From: Pestalotiopsis fici W106-1
Taxonomy: Eukaryota; Ascomycota; Sordariomycetes; Amphisphaeriales; Sporocadaceae
Length of the DNA: 64,000 nt
Direction: 5' to 3'
NCBI RefSeq assembly: GCF_000516985.1
Contig: NW_006917094.1
Location: 930,001 to 994,000 of the forward strand
Positions 33,494 through 45,298 of this stretch are shown here, piece by piece (position 1 is the first letter of the stretch; each line of letters begins with the position of its first letter). A program made the translations under genes and the position numbers. The notes beneath the pieces are model-generated. The model searched no databases. It saw only the letters and a program-made list of their open reading frames with translations, and was not told the origin of the DNA.

Positions 33494-35177
33494 ATGGCTT
33501 TCAACATTCTCCAAATCAAAGCAACACCGCAATTCAACACGCTTAACAGCAACTACACCAATGCCCTTCCCAAGAACAAGACCAACATCATCTGGGCCCC
33601 TGGAAACAACGCTCAACTGGAAGAATCTACCACGGGTTCCAACCGTTGCGTCACATTTCAACTCACAAGAGAGCCTGTGAGTGGACAATGGGCGCCCGTG
33701 CCAATCCTTGTCAGTGGCATCGCTCCGGTGATCGCGACCTGGTACGTCCCACCGAATCAGGGGCCTCCCGCTACTTTCAAAGTCCAGGTCAAACTTGATG
33801 GGCGAGACTGGATCCTCTCCACCGACGATATCCAGGTCACTTCCCCTACAGCGGTTAGTATCGAGACCAAATCTATGAGAGTTCTGCAGCAGGTCTTTGA
33901 TATTCCTATGCGCATCAGTGGTGATTGGACATGGGCAATCCAACGAACTGACAAGACAGGATGTAAGTCGAGACCCTATCCGTGGGGGGGTGTAAGCCAC
34001 ACCTGAATACTAACCATAAGTTTGCAGTCCCTGAAGTTCTGATGGCAGACAAGACCCGTCTCGAGGTTTGTTTCGTCTTCGGTGCTCTCGCTCCTACCGG
34101 GCCATGGGATCCGGATGCACTAGACCCAAGCCAACCGACCCGGCCAGATTTCAAGGACAAGTACTACATTGACCTCTTTCGGCTCTTCTTGCCTTCGCAA
34201 TGGGAGCTTATTGATGAGCTTGGCAGAGGTAAGAGTGTGGATGACCAACTGGCCTGGTATCTCAGGCGAAACATGAAAGTCATCTGGAGTCTGGGCCTGT
34301 CCGAACAGCCCTCGGAGTTCCCAAAACGGCGCCCTACGCTACTCAGCACGGCAGGCCTCATGGGCCCTAGCAGCTTCTATCTTGTCCCGGTACCCGGTCT
34401 CGCCACTGGCGAAGGCGCAGCTAGCTTCAACTCGCAGTTTGGTGGCCTTTTTGACCTCCCCCGCTTCATGAGCAACTCCTTTGGGTACTGCACGGCGCTG
34501 GATCTAGCCGCACTCGTGCAGCTCTGCGTCAGCCTGGTGCGTGACGGCGATGGTAAGGAACTCCTTGACTCCCATTGGGTGGCTAGCACTGGCAACAAAT
34601 CTCTCGGTGTGCACCATTGGGGTTACATCAACCCAGGCACCTTATTTGGCTGGCCAGGCTACCCGGACTGCAACTCGCCGGTGTTTTCTGGCGGGGGTCT
34701 CCCGTCGTACCTGAAGCCCGAGGCCTTTTCCATGAGAAGGCCGCTCGACTGGCATGCGTGGATCGAGGTCCAGTTTCCCGGATCCAATACGAGGACCGTA
34801 TTGGATGCTTCGCAGGCCTTTGGATCCCCGGGCAACTTGCAGCTCGTGGATGGCAAGCTCTCAAGAGAGGCATACCTCAATCTCAAGATGGATCCAAGTT
34901 GGCCAAGTCCGGCTCGTTTGCCGCCAAGAACACCGGCTCGGCGTAACATGGATGCAGTCTACTTTTGTAAGCTCTTTACTCCCATCTCCCATGTACTATT
35001 TGTGTCGACCCTTGACGTTCTTCTCCACTCCCATTGTCCCTTTGGACGGAGGAATTTCAATACTCTCAAGTGGCTGACTAGATCATCCGTCCATTAGACT
35101 GGTCGCCCCAGACCCAGCCATTTCGGATTGGCGTCTTTGGGATCTCCGAAACTGGCAGACTTATGTCAGCGGCTTGA
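33494..35177 (+). CDS. Unrecognised protein with transglutaminase-like Cys-His-Asp triad
   Basis: Three exons (33494-33962, 34028-34966, 35098-35177) give 495 aa. No signal peptide. The N-terminal ~170 residues look beta-rich (CVTFQLTREP, PATFKVQVKLDG). The centre and C-terminal part carry a pattern I read as a transglutaminase/papain-like core: FGYCTALDLAALVQLC with Cys at about 311, DWHAWIEVQFPG with His at about 399, and TVLDAS with Asp at about 416. The His-to-Asp spacing of 17 and the H-A-W-x-E-V and L-D motifs match known transglutaminase-like domains, where the triad hydrolyses or cross-links amide bonds. This assignment is motif-based and uncertain. The last exon is inferred from a TTT|GTAAGC donor and an ATTAG acceptor; it ends SETGRLMSAA. 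Confidence 0.75.
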
Positions 35178-35895
35178 GGCGCCAAGGCTGAAAATCTTAG
35201 CCTAAGGAGGCTTTGCAGATATGTACCGTATTTGGACAGCGCATAAGGAAAGGAGGGAACTAGGGGTCATAATATATCATATTTACTTTGTCGCACCAAA
35301 CCACTGCACTAGCTGAATAAACTGTAAAGCTCCACACAAAGAACTAGCCTAATAGTGGATATGTATACGTTCAACAGACTTATATCACTTTCAATTCAAA
35401 GGAACACTGTTCAAATACACTGACCAATGCAAAGTTTAGAATGGAGTGCCCGTGCTCTTATGTGATGAACTAGCGAAGAAATATATAATAATATATCTCT
35501 TCAAGATTGTCAAATGACCAGAGGTCAAAAGTCGAAAGTGATTTATTGTCAGGGAAAAATTGTCTTGGTCAAGATGCCGCACCAAGTTACGAGTATGATG
35601 ATTGCAAATAGAACAAGTCCATTAAAGGGATTTAAGTAGACCACACGATAGATACTCTAAAGCCAAAACAAATGAACACGGTCTTGGGAACTTCTCCATC
35701 AGGAAACGCCCATGAGTTCCTCGGACACATTAATTTCCAAGATTCCCAAACGTTATCTCACCTGAGCCAAAATATGAAAGCGAAGATGTGATCGAAGGAG
35801 CCTAAGAAGGATGTCTGAGTTGGCCCTACGATCGACAAAAGAGAGGGTCCTAATATACCCAATCAGGTGAATGGCTATGTCAGTGCAACAACTTC
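35178..35895. other. Convergent intergenic region, AT-rich
   Basis: About 720 bp of AT-rich sequence between two convergent unknown genes, with no open frame of note, no repeats and no RNA gene that I can see. It is not RIP-like, since CpA and TpG are still frequent. Confidence 0.4.
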
Positions 35896-36880
35896 TCACC
35901 CAGATTGCGCGGGATTCAAAGCTCTGCGAACATCCGCATCGGGTGCTGGCTGAGCCACGACCGGGGAATTCGCCTTTGTCGAAATCACCGTTCTCTCGAC
36001 GTCAGCTAAATTAAGCTGGGGCGACTCAAGCCTCCACATCCTGACATTGGACATGATCATGGCACTGTCAAAGTCGCTGCCCGACGTGAACAGAACGGGC
36101 TGGTCTGGGTCGCCAGGGGCGGACTCGACCTGGCACCCCACGTCGGGGTCAATGGGGGCGCGGTTGTAGATGAGCCAGACGGATCTCTCTGCTGCTATCG
36201 CGTCCATGACGACGGCATAGTTTGTCGGTTGCAGCGGCCGTTGGTCAGGATTAATGTCCGTCTGGGGCCTGTCGGCCTCGGGGATCTCACCAATGTCCCG
36301 GATATCGTGAATAAGTAGTCTGCCCAAGACGACGACGTAGCGGGGAATGTTTCGGCTTGCTGCATCTTGCGCTTGAGACTTGAGTTCCACAACTAGGGGA
36401 TGGCCCCTTGTGGTGGCGGACTCGGCTGTTGTGAGCTGGGGCTCGTCATCATCGTCATCAATGGGAACGAAGGGGCCCATGGACAAGGCCATATCGTCGG
36501 AGCCGACCATGAACTTGTACTTGCTGTCCTGTGCAAGGAGGATCACATTCTGGAGGATGTGGCCGAGCGCATGGCTGAGCTCGGTCATGGAGTTGAAGTC
36601 CCCCACGGAATTCTGTTGAATCATGGCCAAGACTTGTGCAGGCTCGTATTTCGGTGGCTTCGCCGGGCCCTGATTGATCGACCACAGCATATACTCTTGA
36701 GGGTCGACGTTGTAGTTGGCCAAGCGCTGGACGAAGGCTTGCATTCCTCCCTCTGTGACAAGCTACCTCATTAGAACTTGTCGACGACGATTGTGTGAAT
36801 AAAAATCTGCTTTACGAACCATCAAAGATCGTGCCCACATCTGCACGAACCTGCTCAAAGAAGGGATTGGGCTGGCTCAT
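35896..36880 (-). CDS. Unrecognised acidic protein, 305 aa
   Basis: Two minus-strand exons (36880-36820 and 36752-35896) give 305 aa starting MSQPNPFFEQVRADVGTIF. The intron is supported by a continuous frame (TIFD|EGGMQAF), although its donor (GTTCGT) is non-typical after GT. The protein is soluble-looking and acidic, with a run of five Asp (PIDDDDDEP) and Pro-rich connections (PAKPPKYEP). I see no catalytic motif, signal peptide or membrane segment, and do not recognise the family. It is third in the unknown-gene block 31.0-39.1 kb, convergent with the transglutaminase-like gene and divergent from the gene at 38255. Confidence 0.72.
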
Positions 36881-37000
36881 CGCGTTAGGTTCTTCTTGGT
36901 TAATGATAACCTCGGTACCTTCGGTAATTGTTATTGGAATGCTTTTGGAAGATTGAAGTACAAATGAATTGTTTGTTCTTTTCGGCTGGAAGTGAAGGAG

Positions 37001-37019
37001 AAGAAGAAGAAGAAGAAGG
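37001..37019. repeat. AAG/CTT microsatellite
   Basis: Six AAG units in a row about 120 bp upstream of the minus-strand start at 36880. On the coding strand this is a pyrimidine tract, common in fungal promoters and 5' leaders. Confidence 0.7.
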
Positions 37020-37738
37020 AATAATCCAACGAATATGGCAGATGTGGAGCACGCGGCAAACGACCGGGGGCGAGAATCACCCTAGGTGTGCGCATAGTAC
37101 CACCGTTGATCTTATTGATTGCCTGCACAATGTACGTGATATAAGGATTAATCAGGGTTCGAAAATAAATGACCCTTGTACAAAGTATAGTAAGTTATTC
37201 GGTAGTCTTAATATCCATGTCACTGTATACACACTATCAATAAATCTGACTGGATGAATCATTAATACGCATGCGCGCCGTTGACTCTCCATGGCAGATG
37301 TGGGGTTCCAGGCCCAGCCATTAGCCGTCGTTACAAGGTTTCTATAGTCCCCTGAATGCAACCATCACATCTCACTACTGGCGCTAGCCAGGCAAAGCGG
37401 TGAAGCTCCACTATGGTCAGCTAATAGGCTATTAGAATGATATAATAGATGCTTTGCAACAACAACCCTCAATGAGTCTAACAGTTAGGGGATGTGGCTA
37501 CCTGAAGGCATGGATTTGACGGAGTCGCCGCCGACTTGTCACAACAATTCAGATCACCACTTTCATCGAGTTCAGCCCTCCTCAGCCTGTTAACCCCGTA
37601 TGTTGACTTTGCCTCACGCCCAATCATGTCATTAAGCCGGGCCTCAAGATTGCGTGTCAACCCAAAACTCTCGGCAATAGAAGCTCATTTCACTGAAGAT
37701 CTGAGGCCGTTGACGTTTATTGGCGAATAAAACATCAC

Positions 37739-37916
37739 ATAATGAACCAGGATATGAAAAAATGTGACCAGCTGGACTGAATTGTGATTGACCGAGATCC
37801 AAAATCGTGGCCAGCTGAACAAATCAAATAATGAACCAAGATGTAAAACAATGCGACCATCTGGACTAAATTGTGATCAACCGAGATGTAAAATCGTGGC
37901 AAGCTGAAAAATGTGA
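37739..37916. repeat. Tandem duplication, 89-bp period (two copies, each of two ~45-bp subunits)
   Basis: Copy 1 starts at 37739 and copy 2 at 37828, both with ataatgaacca. They share blocks such as ctggact.aattgtgat, accgagat and aaaatcgtgg at the same offset, with about ten substitutions. Each copy is itself two diverged ~45-bp halves (acc.agat...a.aat.gtg.c.agctg), so the array is effectively four units. It lies about 340-520 bp upstream of the gene at 38255. Confidence 0.75.
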
Positions 37917-38254
37917 GACCGAACTCAGAGAAGAACGCGGCACGGACAAGTTCGACGTATCGAGACAACGGCTCCCAATCAGTATAGTGTGCAGACTCCA
38001 TCGGGGGCACGCAGCCAGCCACTCCATGACCGAGCCGACAAGAGTTCAGACCGAGATATAATCACTCAGTATCTTGCTTATCCAGGACCATTGAAGCGAT
38101 GTGCAAGGAGTATTTAGTCGCGACTCCAGCTCGTGAACCTGAACGAATCTTTCTCTCTTCTCTCTCACAGACAATCATCTTACTCCTGCTCTTGTAAAAG
38201 ACCTCTTCACACACCTTCTACTTATCAATTTCTTCACAAACCAAATTCTTCAAA

Positions 38255-39132
38255 ATGGGCTCTTACTCAGTCACCATCCAGCTCGGTAAGCTTTTCTCTC
38301 AAGAACACTTCAATTACCCTAAGCACATAACACCTTGAATTTTCTTTCTAACAAATTCCCAGACAATGCCTGGATTGATAACTTCAACAAGACTGGCATG
38401 AAGTTGTGTATGGCAAAGGCTACCAAGGACTCCAGCGGCAAGGAGTACTTCAACGTCATTGCCAAGACAGTTGGTATGATACCTAGATGGTTACTTTCTT
38501 CGCAACCTAGACCCAGTTGACTGACAGCCAGATACGATTGCTTGGATTAGACAGCGTTCAACCCCAAATGACCATTACTTGGGTCGAGGAGTACAAGATC
38601 GAAGCAACTGCCATTACTTTCAGCAAGGGCGGTAAGTACACAAAACATACGACCTTCTTTTCATCGTCATTAGCTAGTCATTTCGGCAGCTGGTGGCGAT
38701 ATCTCCTCTGGAAACGTCCGAGGCGCTGACTACTAGACAGCCCAGATCTCCGGCACGGCCGGGGCTAAGGACATCAACTTTGGCCAGACCTACCAGATTC
38801 AGAGCTGGAACAAGACTCAGGTGTTCATGGATACCCAGAATGTGGAGAAGGATTCCTTTGGCTTTGCCAACAACATTCCCTGCTCCATCATGCTGAGCAT
38901 GAAGGACGGCAACAGCTTCGTGCCCGTGTACATCTCCGAGGAAGTCGTCATCCCTGGCATGACCACTCTCACCCCGATCCCAAAGGTGGTCTTTTGGTTC
39001 CAGAAGACTGTCGCGTCCCAGACCATGATTGTCAACACTTCGGGTACGCCCTGGTACGTCACGCCCACTGCGGGCTCCAACTCCACCATCAAGTATGACA
39101 AGAATGGAGTCTGGAGCCAGGTCCTTCAGTGA
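38255..39132 (+). CDS. Unrecognised small beta-rich protein, 204 aa
   Basis: Four exons (38255-38285, 38363-38473, 38551-38631, 38741-39132) join in frame to 204 aa beginning MGSYSVTIQLDNAW. The sequence is rich in alternating polar/hydrophobic stretches, suggesting a beta sandwich (MTITWVEEYKIEATAI, YQIQSWNKTQVFMD, KVVFWFQKTVASQTMIV), and ends near GTPWYVTP and VWSQVLQ. There is no signal peptide or Cys pattern. I do not recognise the family. The layout recalls fungal intracellular lectin-like or pore-forming-like folds, but no diagnostic motif supports either. It is the last of the four unknown genes and has its own promoter with the tandem repeat. Three introns with normal GTAAG/GTATG donors support a functional gene. 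Confidence 0.78.
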
Positions 39133-39659
39133 GCTTGTCGCCGAACAGCGGCAGATTATAGCGATCAGCCGTGCGCATGGTGAAGACGTGGGTGCTGAGT
39201 TGAGTTTCGGGGGCAGTCACTCATTTTTTTCCCAGCCCCTAGACTGTAGATCCAGAGACTTTGACATCATATAATTTAAATATATTTCTATTATATTTAA
39301 GAATGCTGGCTTTACAGTCACGATAACTTGTGTGCGTGTATTGTGAAAAGTTCAACGAATCGAATGACGAAAATGTGAAGAGTTTACCACCTGCATCACG
39401 CATGCTCGAGTCGAGAAGTGAGGCGTGGAGGAGTTGAGGTCTTGAGTCATTAGATATCTTGTAATTTGCTCGTACACCTAGCGCGGGTTCGGTAAGTATT
39501 CTGGGACCAGTTTCTCTCGGTGATCTGATACAATGTCGCAATATGCATGACAAAGGCGAAAGCGAGATATTGCCCGACCTGAAAAAGTCACCGTGTCCAT
39601 AAAAGCACTAGTCATGATTCAAGTTTCTCTTTTCTGTCCTATCCCACTACGTGCTTCGC
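39133..39659. other. Convergent intergenic region
   Basis: About 530 bp between convergent stops, with a short AT-rich hairpin-like part (tataatttaaatatatttctattatattta around 39267-39298). No gene. Confidence 0.4.
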
Positions 39660-41237
39660 TCACCATTGTTCATGAATATGCTGGGTTTTCCCATCAACAG
39701 CCGGCGACCTTCCATCCTCGGTGATCTGGAACTCTGTCGATATAATAATCCCGCCTTCTGGCTTTTGAGACGACACTTTGCCTTGTTCCGTCAGGTCCTG
39801 CAGATTGACGTCCGTGGTCCTGCCAAATATAAACTCCTCGCTCGCACTCTGGGAAATGGTAATGGTATGTGAGTGCTTCTTCGCTATCGACGACGGCTCG
39901 CGGCGCCGGCTGGTGGTGTTTCGAGATCGAGCTTCACTACCCCCAATGGTTTTGAACGTGTGGTGCTTATTCGACGTCTTGTTGGATGAAAAGACGCTTC
40001 CAAAGAAGGGCCCTAGCCAGGCTCTTAGGAGTGGGAATAGTAAGGGCAGGTTGGTCGTGACTACCGAGGTGAAGGCCTCACGCGTACCCCATTCGCCGGA
40101 TAACTGTGCACCGTTGACCGGGTCCTGTAGTTTTACATATACTTGATTAGAGAATTGTACGTATTCCAGAGGAGAAGCAAGGAAATTAACGGGCATAAAA
40201 CAACAACATACTATCTCCACAAATACAGTCTTGAGCAGTGAGCAGACTAGTACGAATACACCGGCACCAAGCACCAATGTAGAGCCAATCTTCTTGGCGA
40301 TCTTGAGCGTGGTCCCCCACAGCATTGGTAGTGGGATCATCATGAGATAGAGATCCGTTACAACGCTAGAAGAGAAAGTTGTCCAGACTATAGGGTCCGC
40401 TATGGCTCCTTGACAAGAGTCTGGGACCAGGTTATTACGCGAGAAAGAACCTCATGGAACAAGGCAAAAGGGATAGTTATACGTACTGCCTGGATCGGGA
40501 TTGATCTGCCAGTATTTCTCGAGGGGCCGACAGCCAGCATATATGGCGATTATGGACGCCAAGAACGTGGCTCCAACCAGGCCAAAGCCAATCCATATAT
40601 GTATGCGAAAACGACGGCCGAGTCCTTCCTTTACAAAACGACAACACGTTAGCGGGCCATGGAGGTAACCATATTTTCCGAGTTGAAGCCTTACTGTAAG
40701 TCGCACGTAGAAAACAAGGACTGCCATTTTTAATGTGCATATTAGACAGCAGTACGTGGTCCAGCCAACTCTGGAATGAAAAATGTTAGCCATTCGCTCT
40801 GCAACCCCGTTTCTAGGTGAATCATTCCGAGTGCGCATGAAAGAAGCGTCATGGAGCAGGGCTAGACCAATCTACGCTTGAGGTACTTACACTTGTATCT
40901 TGGAACCAAACACTCTCAGAGCAAATTCGACCGAGTCAGGATCCAGAGCTGCCCTTTGGGCGTCGGTCATGGAATTGTTGGCTAGCCCCTGCCCGTAGTT
41001 GACGGCAAACCAGGCCAGAGTCGACTGCGTCGTGTAGAGAACAATAGCCAGCCACACAATGTAGTCGTCTGCCCGTAGGTCCTTGAAACCCACAGTTTTG
41101 ATGCGAGAATACGTCCTCAACACCGTGACGAGAACCCCAAACGAGTACAGCGTCCATAATTCCGTGTTAAAGGCACGTGTGGCAGCGGCAATGGCCGCAG
41201 CCTTTGCGGCCTGGGCCTCTGGGGATGTTTCTGACAT
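39660..41237 (-). CDS. Rhodopsin-domain (PTH11/SAT4-like) membrane protein, second copy
   Basis: Five minus-strand exons (41237-40891, 40770-40695, 40628-40487, 40420-40212, 40124-39660) give 412 aa. The spliced chain shows the family features in order: LRADDYIVWLAIVLY after helix 1, QVVGWTTYCCL, FYVRLTEGLGRRFRIHIWIGFGL, then a cysteine loop (GCRPLEKYW...C) before VVTDLYLMMIPLPMLW, and EWGTREAFTSVVTTNLPLL before the last helix. The C-terminal ~110 residues are cytosolic-looking with many Ser, Thr and Lys. Function presumed sensory or unknown, as for the paralogue at 8463-9770. The two differ clearly in sequence, so this is not a recent tandem duplicate. Confidence 0.88.
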
Positions 41238-42858
41238 TTGCGATCGGCGTCGAGTGGGTAAGTAGCTAATCGGGATCGAAATATGACAGAAGATGTTGAC
41301 CAGATCGAAAGGTCAAGAAGGGCAAAGATTGACAGACCATCGGCGGGACTCCATTTCATCCTTTGACAGATCTGGGGACTTGAAGTCTTGTATATGCTGT
41401 GAAGACGGCCTCATCTTGTTAAAGTTTGCCAGCAAACGTATCAGATAGTTTCATCCTTTCCCCATAGAGCCAATGAGGGTGCCAAGTTAGTTGCAACTTC
41501 GGTAGCCAGGTTCGCTGGTCGGATTGAAAAGCCGGGCAAAACAAGGCATGCTGGTTAGTTGTTCGTACATGACAGGCATGAGCTAGCGTAACGGCTGCAA
41601 TGAAACAAGGCAATTACAGAATTCAATAGCCACCGCAGTTTGAATTAGTAGAGGACACCAGCAGGGGTTTTGGAAAAGCATGCCTATGCCGAATGGTATC
41701 AAAGTTGTTCAGACCAGCAGCAGGGTTTATAAAACTTGATATCATTGCATAGTCTATCCATGTCCACAAGTCTGTTGACTTTGCAGCCTCAGTGATCACT
41801 TAATCACAAGTCCTGCATATATATTCCCCGGAAAGTTTACACATTCAAGAAATGTGGCTGCAGCGAGTGCGGACGGTCGATTCGGCAGTGGCGTCAACGA
41901 TCAGCAGTTTCCGCCTCCGATGCAATGACACTCTAGTGTACCTGAATTATGTACATTGTATGCCTGTCGCGTGGTTTTGAATGCATCAGGGTTCTGATTG
42001 TCCCTCGAGCCAAGATTGCAGGCATCGTGCATTAGGCACTAGGAGATTTCACGGAGCCTCCCACGTGGTAGCATTCCCAGAAACGACTCAGTCCCAATCG
42101 GGGGTTTTGAGGCCTAGAATCGTAAGATGGCGATTCATGCAATGTCGCATCAAGTGAACGGGTCCCTTTGGCTCCGACCCCCGGGCAAGGTCCTCGATGT
42201 AAGTGAAAATGGTACGCTGCTCGATTGAACTTTTTGAATAAGCAATCAATTGTCAGCGGATCACCCAAACTCCAACGAGCCATGGCATGAGAGCTCAGCT
42301 TGTGTTAGGATTTATTACAATACAAAAAGAAAGCGAGGCATTCGTGTACTCTTGGGCCCTTTTGTTTTGCCAAGGGTATACTTATCGCACTGGCCGCTAG
42401 TCTCGATCAAGGCCCCGATGTAATCGTACAGGGATTGCTGTTAAGCTTGTATGCAGCTTGCGCAGGGTCAACAACCAGGGACGGCATAGACAATCATTTC
42501 CGCGACTGCGTCCCTTCTCCACGTGGGACCCTGCCAAAGCGACAAAATAGGGTTCATGCTGCTCGCTGAGAGGAGGTCTAGGCCCGGATACGGGGTTTAA
42601 ACGAAGCGATACAGGATAACCGGCTGGCAAGTTGTGAAGCTGAGGAGACTAGAGGCAATGCATCACACGATGAGGGGAGCACCCGCATGGCCACACTAAT
42701 TCACGCTTTGGGGTTGCTGTCTTGTACTTAAGAGACGACTTCGTTATCTGCCTTGTTGATGTTTCTCGGCTGCATGCTTTGTTTCCAGCCACCAGGTTGT
42801 GTCATTCCTTCTTTTTGAAAGTCTTTTTCGATCGCTACTCTATCTTTACCCACCTGGC
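41238..42858. other. Intergenic region between divergent genes
   Basis: About 1.6 kb of ordinary composition. The open frames at 42032-42283 and 42397-42630 (minus) have no motif. A CT-rich stretch with tctttttgaaagtctttttcg lies just upstream of the FAD oxidase start. No gene, RNA or transposon end supported. Confidence 0.4.
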
Positions 42859-44532
42859 ATGTATCACACACACTTGAGGGTCGCGGCCCTTTTCGCTACC
42901 GTTGTTCACGGTGTTACATGCAGCGTCAACTATACCGAGCTGCAAGGGCAACTATCCAGCGCTGCTTCCATCTACTTGCCGGGATCGGCTGCATTCGATG
43001 ATGCAGTAGCACGATGGTCCAACTTGAGCACCCCCACGAGCAACGTGGTTGTCGTTCCAGTGACTGAGGACGACGTCGTCACGACGGTTTGTTCTCCTCC
43101 ACATTGTCCCCCGGAATATCTCGGTAGGATCTGTTTCTCACATCTGCATCTTGTAGATCAAGTTCGCAAACGAAAATGGAGTACCATTTCTGGCTACTAA
43201 TGGTGTGCACGGTTCCATCACGACTTTGGGTCAAATGGCATCTGGCATCGAAATTTATCTGAGCCAGTTGAACAGCATTGAGATTGCTGCAGACGGTGAA
43301 ACGGTCAAGATCGGCGGTGGCGTTCGCTCCAGAAATCTGACGGATGCGCTATGGGCTGCAAACAAGCAGACAGGTAAGTGGCCGGGGTTTCAATCATACC
43401 CTAGAGTGACTAGGTACTTACATTTTTGCAGTTACTGGAACCTGCGAGTGCGTTAGCTACCTTGGGCCGGCACTTGGAGGTGGGCATGGCTGGCTTCAGG
43501 GCCATCATGGTCTGGTCTCCGACCAGTTCGTCTCTTTGAATGTTGTATTGGCCAACGGCAGCTTGGTCACCGTTGACGAGAGCTCTGATCTCTTCTGGGC
43601 CATGAAGGGCGCCGGGCACAACTTTGGCATTGTTACCTCGGTGACTTCCAAGATCTATGACTTGGAGAAGCCAAACTATGCCGTCGACACTATCTTCTTT
43701 AGTGGTGATCAGGTCGAAGAGGTCTACCAGCTCGCAAATGAGTTGTGGATCACCAATGGTACTATGCCTGATGACCTCAACAACTGGTCTTACTGGTTTT
43801 ACGACCCTACTATTGACGCTGACAAGGTAACATGACCCTACATCTGCCAGTACAATCGCAGCTTCACGTGCTCTTTGACTGACATGTGGACAGCCTGTGA
43901 TTGCCATGTACATCATTCAGGAGGGAGTCGACGTGGTTGACACGGCTTACACCCAACCTTTCATGAATCTCGGCCCCATCATGAGCCAACCTCAGAACGG
44001 CACCTACCTAGACTTGGCTGCGTGGACCGGAATCTCCTTGTCGGACGGCCCCTGCCAAAAGACGGGCAACGCCAACCCCCGCTTCCCCATCTATCTCAAG
44101 GAATACAGCCCGTCCGCTCAAGCCCAGGTATACGAGCTATTTAGACAGGCCACTACCAACGATTCCACCCCCTTCAGCGGAGCTCTCTTCATGTTTGAAG
44201 GCTACTCCCAGCAAGGAGTCAAAGCAGCTGCCGACGACGCCTCGGCCTTTGCTTACCGCTCTGATAACCTCCTTGTTGCACCACTGCTCACTTATGCTCC
44301 TACGGGTCCCGAGGTGGAGCAGGCGGCGTATGATCTTGGCAACCAAATCCGCGATATCCTGTTCCAGGCTAGCGGAGAGAGCAGCCTGCACACGTACGTC
44401 AATTACGCGTATGGAGACGAGACGGCTTCGGCCTGGTACGGAAGCGATGCGAGCCGCCAGGACCGCCTACGAGCCCTCAAGTCGGCCTATGACCCTTCGG
44501 CCGAGTTTAGCTTTTATGCCCCGATTGTTTGA
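42859..44532 (+). CDS. Secreted FAD-linked (berberine-bridge-like) oxidase
   Basis: Exons 42859-43086, 43157-43373, 43432-43826 and 43894-44532 give 492 aa. The N-terminus is a signal peptide (MYHTHLRVAALFATVVHGVTC), so the protein is secreted or in the secretory pathway. The PP-loop region FLATNGVHGS holds the His position used for 8-alpha FAD attachment in the BBE family. The second cofactor segment is SYLGPALGGGHGWLQGHHGLVSD, and the chain ends in the BBE C-terminal element (YVNYAYGDE...WYG...RLRALKSAYDP). Family members oxidise sugars or alkaloid-like substrates using O2. No biosynthetic partners are adjacent. A decayed copy of its 3' end is at about 63110-63300. Confidence 0.92.
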
Positions 44533-45298
44533 TAGAAGGAATCCAGAAGCTGAGACCTAGATATTGATGCTCAATTAGTGTTATAAAAGAATACCATGCA
44601 GAGAATGTCACGCGGCGCACCATTAACAGGACCATATCCTCCGTGAACTCGATAACCGTCCCCAGAAGTGAAACTGCGTAAACCATGTTCGTGTGAAACC
44701 TTGACACACACCCCGACCTTTCGGGGAGATCGAAGAGTAAATAAAATGGTTGTACGACCCATTCTCTCCAGCGTTCAAGTGCTCGTTAGCATGCGTACGA
44801 AAATAATAATAAAAATAGCTAACCAGTGATAAGCTACAAGTCGCTCATGTAACAAGCACGTAAAAAGTCTAAAGGCGATATTTATCTGACAAAACCGCGG
44901 ATTAATCTGCTTAATGTTGTATTCTTGCTTCAATCTGCTTGTTAATTATATTGCATCATTATAGCATTTGCCACGGGCAATGTGTCAAAATGTAGGAATA
45001 AGTGGAGCGCTTCTCCACGCATGTATATATCTTTGACCATCCAACCTCTGTTGGATGTGAACAACTCAACTAATACATCAACTATTACCCATACCTATCA
45101 TATCTTTTCACACAATGGCCGATATATAAAGTTGTTAGCTAAAAAACCTTCAGTAATGAGAGCAACTTTGAGAATGGCCTTTGTATCGTTATGTCATCTC
45201 CCTCTCAACTTATTCTATTTGGGAAAACAGCGCGTCCTATGCTCCCGTGAACGTCCGACTGAGAATACAAATCGTCGTCTTTACCCTGACCCAGCTTC
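44533..45298. other. Convergent intergenic region, AT-rich
   Basis: About 770 bp between convergent stops, AT-rich around 44800-45130. Its first ~100 bp is the part matched by the decayed copy near 63200. The open frame at 44982-45347 has no features and overlaps the HET gene antisense. Confidence 0.4.

Larger units (their letters stand above)
36881..38254. other. Divergent promoter region with repeats
   Basis: About 1.4 kb between divergent unknown genes. It holds a short GAA/TTC microsatellite near 37000 and a tandem repeat at 37739-37916, both listed separately. A CT-rich leader (ctttctctcttctctctcac around 38148-38170) precedes the plus-strand gene. Confidence 0.5.

Noticed and set aside
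8463..41237. Recent duplication of the two rhodopsin-domain genes
   Set aside because: Different exon numbers and low similarity outside family motifs; ordinary paralogues.
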